Source of the DNA: an uncultured Actinomycetes bacterium
Lineage (GTDB): Bacteria; Actinomycetota; Acidimicrobiia; Acidimicrobiales; RAAP-2
DNA: 64,000 bases
Reading direction: 5' to 3'
Assembly (NCBI GenBank): GCA_903924205.1
Contig: CAIYAP010000004.1
Coordinates: 1-64,000, forward strand
The notes beneath the pieces were generated by a model, which was not told the origin of the DNA, searched no databases, and saw nothing but the letters and a program-made list of their open reading frames with translations. Below are positions 59,774 through 64,000 of this stretch, piece after piece; the first letter of the stretch is position 1; the number at the start of each line of letters is the position of its first letter. The position numbers were made by a program, and so were the translations under genes.

Positions 59774-60744
59774 AGAGCGGTTTCCGCCAAAATCTCGCGC
59801 AGCAAGGCGTCGGCGATATTGCGCCCACTGGCGATGAAAGCCACTCGTCGATCCGTGACGTCTATGAGTTTCTCTGCAATGGCGGCATAGGCCACGGCGG
59901 ATGAACCTTCGAGCAAGATGCCGTTGTCGCGCAGTGCCTCGGCGACGCCGCGGCGAACCAACGCCTCGGGAACCAATGTGATGTCGATCTTGTTCTCTTC
60001 GATGAGCGCGTTGGTGACGGCACCGACAACGACACCGCCGGCGAGTCCGTCCGCGATGGTGTTCGCGTGGGGAATCTCATCGGGAGCGACCCCGTTTAAG
60101 AAGTGGTACATCGCCGCCCAGTTCTCGGCCTGGACTCCGGTAATTGTGACGTCGTGACGCAGATTCGCGGTGCGCGAGACGAGGCAACCCGCCATTAATC
60201 CGCCCCCGCCGATGGGGACCACCACTTCTTCCACGTCGGGAACTTGCGCTAATAACTCATCAAAACAGGTCGCTTGGCCGGCCACCACGTTGGGATCATT
60301 AAAGGGTGAGAGGAAGTGCAGCGAGTGCCGCTCCGCCAGCGCGTGCGCGTGTTCCTGGGCCTCGTCGTAGGTGTCGCCATATTGAATCAGCGTGATGTCG
60401 TAGGTCCGGAGTTTGGACACCTTGGCCGCCGACGCATTACCGGGAACCACCACCGTGGCGGTGGCGCCCAGCAAGGTCGCCGCGTGTGCGATGCCGAGGC
60501 CGTGGTTTCCCGCCGAGCTCGCGATCACGGCGCCATGGGGGTCGTGACGAAGAGAGTCCGCAATGGCGGCGAGGGCGCCACGAATTTTGAAGGAGCCGAC
60601 GGGTTGCAAGCAATCCATTTTGGCGAACACGTGACGACCTCGAATGGTCGTCGTGATAGTGGGCGTCGGGGTCAGATGGTCAGCGACGACTTGTCGCGCT
60701 GCTTCAATCTGTGCCGACGACGGTGGCGGCACGTGGTGCGTCAT
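59770..60744 (-). CDS. PLP-dependent threonine/serine dehydratase
   Basis: 324 residues. PLP lysine in PVGSFKIRGALAAI; cofactor loop SSAGNHGLGIAHAA; Gly-rich VVPIGGGGLMAG. No ACT regulatory domain, so it is of the short catabolic or racemase/hydroxyaspartate type. Deaminates threonine or serine to the oxo acid. AGGAGG before the ATG and TATCGT about 25 bases upstream. Confidence 0.9.
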   Translation of the reverse strand: MTHHVPPPSSAQIEAARQVVADHLTPTPTITTTIRGRHVFAKMDCLQPVGSFKIRGALAAIADSLRHDPHGAVIASSAGNHGLGIAHAATLLGATATVVVPGNASAAKVSKLRTYDITLIQYGDTYDEAQEHAHALAERHSLHFLSPFNDPNVVAGQATCFDELLAQVPDVEEVVVPIGGGGLMAGCLVSRTANLRHDVTITGVQAENWAAMYHFLNGVAPDEIPHANTIADGLAGGVVVGAVTNALIEENKIDITLVPEALVRRGVAEALRDNGILLEGSSAVAYAAIAEKLIDVTDRRVAFIASGRNIADALLREILAETAL

Positions 60745-60792
60745 TGCAACCTCCTACTTAACGACGATACCCCTTTGTCTCGTGCCCCTGTG

Positions 60793-60798
60793 TACTGT
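60793..60798 (+). promoter_or_regulatory. -10 element, leaderless CadD-like gene
   Basis: TACTGT six bases before the GTG at 60805. Confidence 0.5.
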
Positions 60799-60804
60799 GA
60801 CGCC

Positions 60805-61371
60805 GTGCACTGGCTCTGGCTCAACCTCGCGGTCGGTGCGGGGGCGTTCGTCACCACCATGATCGATAACTTCATCGCTCTCGCCGCGCAGCTCACCGTC
60901 ACTCCCGTCGAACGTCACCGACACCTCGCCTACGCCCACTTCGGAGCACTCATGTCCATCGTGGCGCTCTCCCTGCTGGTGGGAGGCGTCTTGAATGCCG
61001 TTCCCCTGCGCGTCGTGGGCCTTCTTGCCCTGGCCCCCCTGGGATATGCGTGGTCGAAGTGGTCCCGTCGTCACCAACCCGACATCGAACATCCCCGACG
61101 CGGGATGGTGACGACGGCACTAGTGACCGTCGCCCTGTCGGGTGACAACATCGCGGTGTGGTCCGCCCTATTTCGTAGCGCTGGGGTCACCGGCGGCATC
61201 GTCCACGTCCTGACGTACGGGGCGCTGGACGTGATCGGTCTCGGCGTGACCTTGTTCGTGGCCCGTCACCCCGCCATCGTCAAAACTGCGTCTCGCGTGT
61301 CTCTCGCAGTGGAAATTCCGCTCTACCTCGCGCTCAGCATCGTTATTTTGTGGCAATGCCACTGGCTGTAG
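60805..61371 (+). CDS. CadD-like cation resistance membrane protein
   Basis: 188 residues with about five to six helices. FVTTMIDNFIALAAQL near the start and TVALSGDNIAVWSALF in the middle match the paired (T-x-I-D-N/D) and (G-G/S-D-N-I) motifs of CadD transporters of the LysE fold, linked to cadmium efflux. Substrate unproven. The frame opens at 60316, antisense to the dehydratase; GTG at 60805 fits the leaderless pattern. Confidence 0.78.
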   Translation: MHWLWLNLAVGAGAFVTTMIDNFIALAAQLTVTPVERHRHLAYAHFGALMSIVALSLLVGGVLNAVPLRVVGLLALAPLGYAWSKWSRRHQPDIEHPRRGMVTTALVTVALSGDNIAVWSALFRSAGVTGGIVHVLTYGALDVIGLGVTLFVARHPAIVKTASRVSLAVEIPLYLALSIVILWQCHWL

Positions 61372-61407
61372 GTATGGCGTGTGCCGTTACCCGCTAAGAA
61401 TGGAACT

Positions 61408-62046
61408 GTGACTGACCACTTGAAGCCCACGTGGCGCGGCTGGATACACGTTGGCGGGGTCAGTGCGTTGCTGGTGGCTGCCGTCCCCTTGCTCATTCAC
61501 GCGCGCTCGGCCGCGGCGGCGGGCTGGTGCGTCGCCTTCATTGTCGGCGTGGGTTCCATGATGGGCGTGAGTGCGCTGTATCACCGCGTGACCTGGCATC
61601 CCGAGGTTCGCCGACGCTGGAAGCGTGCCGATCACGCCACCATTTTCGCGGCCATTGCGGGTAGTTATCTCACCTTGGGTGGACTCACGCTTCACGGCAC
61701 CGCACGTGGGGTGCTGCTCATCATCGTCGGCGGTGGCGCGGGAGCCGGCATCGCCATTCGAGAAATTGCTCTGGACGCACCAAAGTGGGTCAATACTCTC
61801 CCGTACATCGTGGTGGGTTGGGCGGCCGTTTTCTTTCTCCCGCAAATTGCTCGTGGTGGCGGTGACCTCGTCATTAGCTTGGTGATCGCCGGCGGACTCG
61901 CCTACACCCTGGGCGCACTGTGTTACGCACTCAAGCGACCCACGATTTCCGTCAAGCACTTCGGTTACCACGAACTGTTTCACGTGGGCACCGTCATTGG
62001 CGCCGGCTGCCACTATGCCGCCATCTGGGCGGCGCTGGGTCGCTAA
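61408..62046 (+). CDS. Hemolysin III/PAQR family membrane protein
   Basis: 212 residues, about seven helices. SALYHRVTWHPEVRRRWKRADH and FGYHELFHVGTVIGAGCHY carry the conserved His/Ser/Asp metal site of the PAQR fold; some relatives act as ceramidase-like hydrolases. The frame also allows a GTG at 61381. I use 61408 because TAAGAAT ends six bases before it; TAGGTA lies six bases before the other, so the start is not settled. Stop shared with the SDR gene. Confidence 0.88.
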   Translation: MTDHLKPTWRGWIHVGGVSALLVAAVPLLIHARSAAAAGWCVAFIVGVGSMMGVSALYHRVTWHPEVRRRWKRADHATIFAAIAGSYLTLGGLTLHGTARGVLLIIVGGGAGAGIAIREIALDAPKWVNTLPYIVVGWAAVFFLPQIARGGGDLVISLVIAGGLAYTLGALCYALKRPTISVKHFGYHELFHVGTVIGAGCHYAAIWAALGR

Positions 62047-62804
62047 AGAACGGGTGAGAGCCCGCCATCCAGATTGATGGCGGCGCCCGTGATGTATGAG
62101 GCACGCTCCGACAAGAGAAAGGTCGCCACGTCAGCGAATTCATCGAGTCGCCCAAAACGACCCAGGGGCACCTCCATCGCCGTCGCAGCCATATCCATGA
62201 ACTCTTGCGTCGTCATGTTGCTCGCGGCGGCACGACGCTCCCATTGCCCCGATTCAATAAGTCCGATAACGAGGGCATTGACGCGAATGCCTCGCGGCGC
62301 CAATTCACCCGCGAGAGCTTTCGTCAACGCCAAGCCCGCCGCGCGCGAGGCCGACGTCGGCGTCGAGCCCGCACGGGGAGCTTTTCCCGCGGTGGCCACG
62401 ATGTTCATGATGCTGCCGCCATCGCGCAGTACGGGCAAGAAACGTCGGATGAGGTCGGTTGCTGCAATGACCTTGAGTTCGTAGTCCTCACGCCATTGCT
62501 GATCGCTCGATTCCGCCACCGACATTGCCGCCGACTTGCCCGCATTATTCACGAGGGCATCAATATGTCCCCATCGAGACATCACGGCATCCACAAAGGC
62601 GGCACGTTGATCGGGCTCTAACAAATCAACGTCGCAGACGAGGGCATTGGGCACTTCCGTCGACAGGGATTCTCGACGTTGCGCATGTCGGCCGCCCGTC
62701 GCGACCTGGGCACCGCACTGCGCGAGGCGCGCCACCAGCGCTCGACCGAGACCATCGGTTCCGCCGGTCACGACGATGACTTTGTTCTGCAAGTTCAGGT
62801 CCAC
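62043..62804 (-). CDS. Atypical SDR protein lacking the catalytic Tyr-Lys
   Basis: 253 residues. The cofactor site VVTGGTDGLGRALVARLAQCG and NNAG are intact and the C-terminal GAAINLDGG is standard. Where the Tyr-x3-Lys should be it reads PTSASRAAG: Tyr is Thr and Lys is Arg. The catalytic Ser strand is NIVATAG. So normal proton transfer is unlikely. I recall an SDR subfamily with this same change, so it may be a conserved variant rather than decay. GTG with TAGGCT seven bases upstream; a longer frame to 62885 is less likely. Confidence 0.85.
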   Translation of the reverse strand: MDLNLQNKVIVVTGGTDGLGRALVARLAQCGAQVATGGRHAQRRESLSTEVPNALVCDVDLLEPDQRAAFVDAVMSRWGHIDALVNNAGKSAAMSVAESSDQQWREDYELKVIAATDLIRRFLPVLRDGGSIMNIVATAGKAPRAGSTPTSASRAAGLALTKALAGELAPRGIRVNALVIGLIESGQWERRAAASNMTTQEFMDMAATAMEVPLGRFGRLDEFADVATFLLSERASYITGAAINLDGGLSPVL

Positions 62805-62811
62805 GTCTGCG

Positions 62812-62836
62812 AGCCTACGCAGGCCCCCATTACGCT
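62812..62836. promoter_or_regulatory. Divergent leaderless promoter pair
   Basis: TAGGCT (minus, 62812-62817) and TACGCT (plus, 62831-62836), 13 bases apart; start codons 38 bases apart. Confidence 0.55.
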
Positions 62837-62842
62837 GATTTG

Positions 62843-64000
62843 ATGCCAACTCGCGACCAGCAGACAATCGTGAATCGCTTGGCAATCGTGACCGCCCTCC
62901 AGTGGACAGGCTCCACGATGGGCCTTCCTCTCTTGGCGCTATATCTCACCCATCGCGGACTCGCGACGGCGTGGGTCGGCGTGGTCATGGCCAGTTTCGC
63001 GGTCGCCGGTGTCGCTTCTCAGTTTCTGCTCGGGCACGCCGCCGACCGTTTCGGTCGTCGCATCGTCCTCGTGGGGGGCCTTATCGCCTACGCGATTGGT
63101 TCGCTGAGCTTCACTTTGCCCATTCCCGTCGGGTTCTTCATCTTGGGTCGAGCCCTACAAGGCGCCGGAGCGGGGGCGGAACAAGTGGCGGCGATGTCCG
63201 TGGTCGCTGACCTCGTTCCCAGCGACCAATTGGGCAAGTCCACCGCGAAGATTTATTCCGCGCAGTTATTTGGCGTCGTGTTCGGACCCCTGTTGGGCTC
63301 ATTGACATCGTTAGCCAATTTGCCCTGGGCCTTTGCCATCGCGGGGCTGCTGTCATGCGTGGCGGCCTTATCGGTTGTCGGGATCAATATTCCCCATGTT
63401 GTTCACGATGAGCCCCTGCCCCCATTACGCATCAATCGGCAAGTTTCTGGATCCACCATCGCCGCGGGCGTATTGGGTTTCGCCACGGGAGCCTACGAGT
63501 CGTGTTGGAGTCTGCTGATGCACGCGCATCACGCGTCGCTCTTTCAGATTCGATTGAGTTGGACCATGTTCGGCGTCCCCTGGTTGCTCCTGTCGCACGT
63601 GGGTGGCAAATGGGCCGACCGCTACGACCGACGCGTCATCGTCGTCGTCGGACTTCTCAATGCCTGCCTGTTTATCGCGACCTATCCGTGGATTAGAAAT
63701 CCGTGGTTGATGATTGCGTTCGGTTCGTTAGAGGCCGTTACGGCAGCTCTCACGGCGCCCTCCTCAGCGTCGCTACTGGCGGATGGGGCGGAACCACGAG
63801 AGCAAGGTCGTCGACAGGGTCTCGCTTCGACCGCCTCAACGGCGGCGCTGGGCATTGGGTCCATGTGTGCGGCCCCTCTTTTCGCTATGGCACAATGGTT
63901 GCCCTTCACCGCCGTGGCCGTTATCGGAGCCGGCGCCACCTTGACCATTCCCTTTATCTGGCGCGAGGTCGATGGACGCGCCATCAAAAGCCCCCGATAA
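62843..64000 (+). CDS. MFS transporter, 12-TM
   Basis: 385 residues with about 12 hydrophobic helices. Motif A is LGHAADRFGRRIVLVGG and is partly repeated in the second half (GGKWADRYDRRVIVVVG). GRALQGAGAGAEQVAAMSVVADL is typical of MFS_1 efflux proteins. Substrate unknown. ATG at 62843 with TACGCT six bases before it; the preceding TTG is in frame but less likely. The stop codon ends exactly at the window edge. Confidence 0.88.
   Translation: MPTRDQQTIVNRLAIVTALQWTGSTMGLPLLALYLTHRGLATAWVGVVMASFAVAGVASQFLLGHAADRFGRRIVLVGGLIAYAIGSLSFTLPIPVGFFILGRALQGAGAGAEQVAAMSVVADLVPSDQLGKSTAKIYSAQLFGVVFGPLLGSLTSLANLPWAFAIAGLLSCVAALSVVGINIPHVVHDEPLPPLRINRQVSGSTIAAGVLGFATGAYESCWSLLMHAHHASLFQIRLSWTMFGVPWLLLSHVGGKWADRYDRRVIVVVGLLNACLFIATYPWIRNPWLMIAFGSLEAVTAALTAPSSASLLADGAEPREQGRRQGLASTASTAALGIGSMCAAPLFAMAQWLPFTAVAVIGAGATLTIPFIWREVDGRAIKSPR

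Noticed and set aside
60316-60804. N-terminal extension of the CadD-like gene
   Set aside because: Antisense to the dehydratase and Arg-rich; the leaderless GTG at 60805 fits better.

Overview
The window is 64 kb of a compact, moderately GC-rich (roughly 60% by eye) genome, almost certainly an actinobacterium and possibly of the class Acidimicrobiia. Pointers are the actinobacterial imuA'-imuB-dnaE2 mutagenesis cassette behind a GAAC-N4-GTTC SOS box, a linked gatCAB / ligA / mnmA / cysteine desulfurase block, DUF5522, SCP2 and YceI proteins, a short SerA, a long clade-2 IleRS, and many genes that appear to be read from leaderless mRNAs. The phylum call is inference from gene content; no rRNA or tRNA gene was found to confirm it.

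Layout. 1-3.6 kb: a DUF4097 repeat protein and an M1 aminopeptidase, closed by a strong terminator. 3.6-6.8 kb: an accessory, partly decayed stretch with a Fic protein, a small orphan, a C-terminal scrap of an acyl-CoA dehydrogenase gene, an AT-rich orphan gene and an imperfect direct repeat. 6.8-17 kb: metabolism (acyl-CoA dehydrogenase, IlvE, SerA, aspartate aminotransferase, SerC), GreA, a methyltransferase and an aldo/keto reductase. 17-30 kb: GatCAB amidotransferase, an esterase, SCP2, a drug exporter, an SDR, a PASTA receptor whose kinase domain has lost its catalytic residues, LigA, MnmA and a cysteine desulfurase. 30-43 kb: a semialdehyde dehydrogenase, exporters, a sirtuin, a MarR/YceI pair sharing an operator, IleRS, glutathione peroxidase and small enzymes. 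43-49 kb: an amine/polyamine catabolism locus (alanine dehydrogenase, aminobutyraldehyde dehydrogenase, Lrp regulator, class III aminotransferase, FAD amine oxidase). 49-53 kb: a sulfate ABC importer. 54-60 kb: the SOS mutasome with a divergent HMCES/YedK gene. 60-64 kb: threonine dehydratase, CadD-like and hemolysin III-like membrane proteins, an atypical SDR and an MFS exporter.

Two layout rules stand out. Ten of thirteen convergent gene pairs end by sharing the same four bases (YTAR), so each stop codon overlaps the other. About two dozen genes start 6-9 bases after a TANNNT -10 element, with no room for a ribosome-binding site, and five divergent pairs have start codons only 36-38 bases apart with back-to-back -10 elements. 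Together these suggest strong compaction with leaderless, bidirectional promoters. I used the -10 geometry to choose several start codons.

No CRISPR array, insertion sequence, rRNA, tRNA or complete new defence system was seen. The best candidates for unusual biology are the PASTA pseudokinase, the shared-stop and bidirectional-promoter architecture, the accessory island with a duplicated gene end, and the SOS operator lying over the first codon of imuA'.
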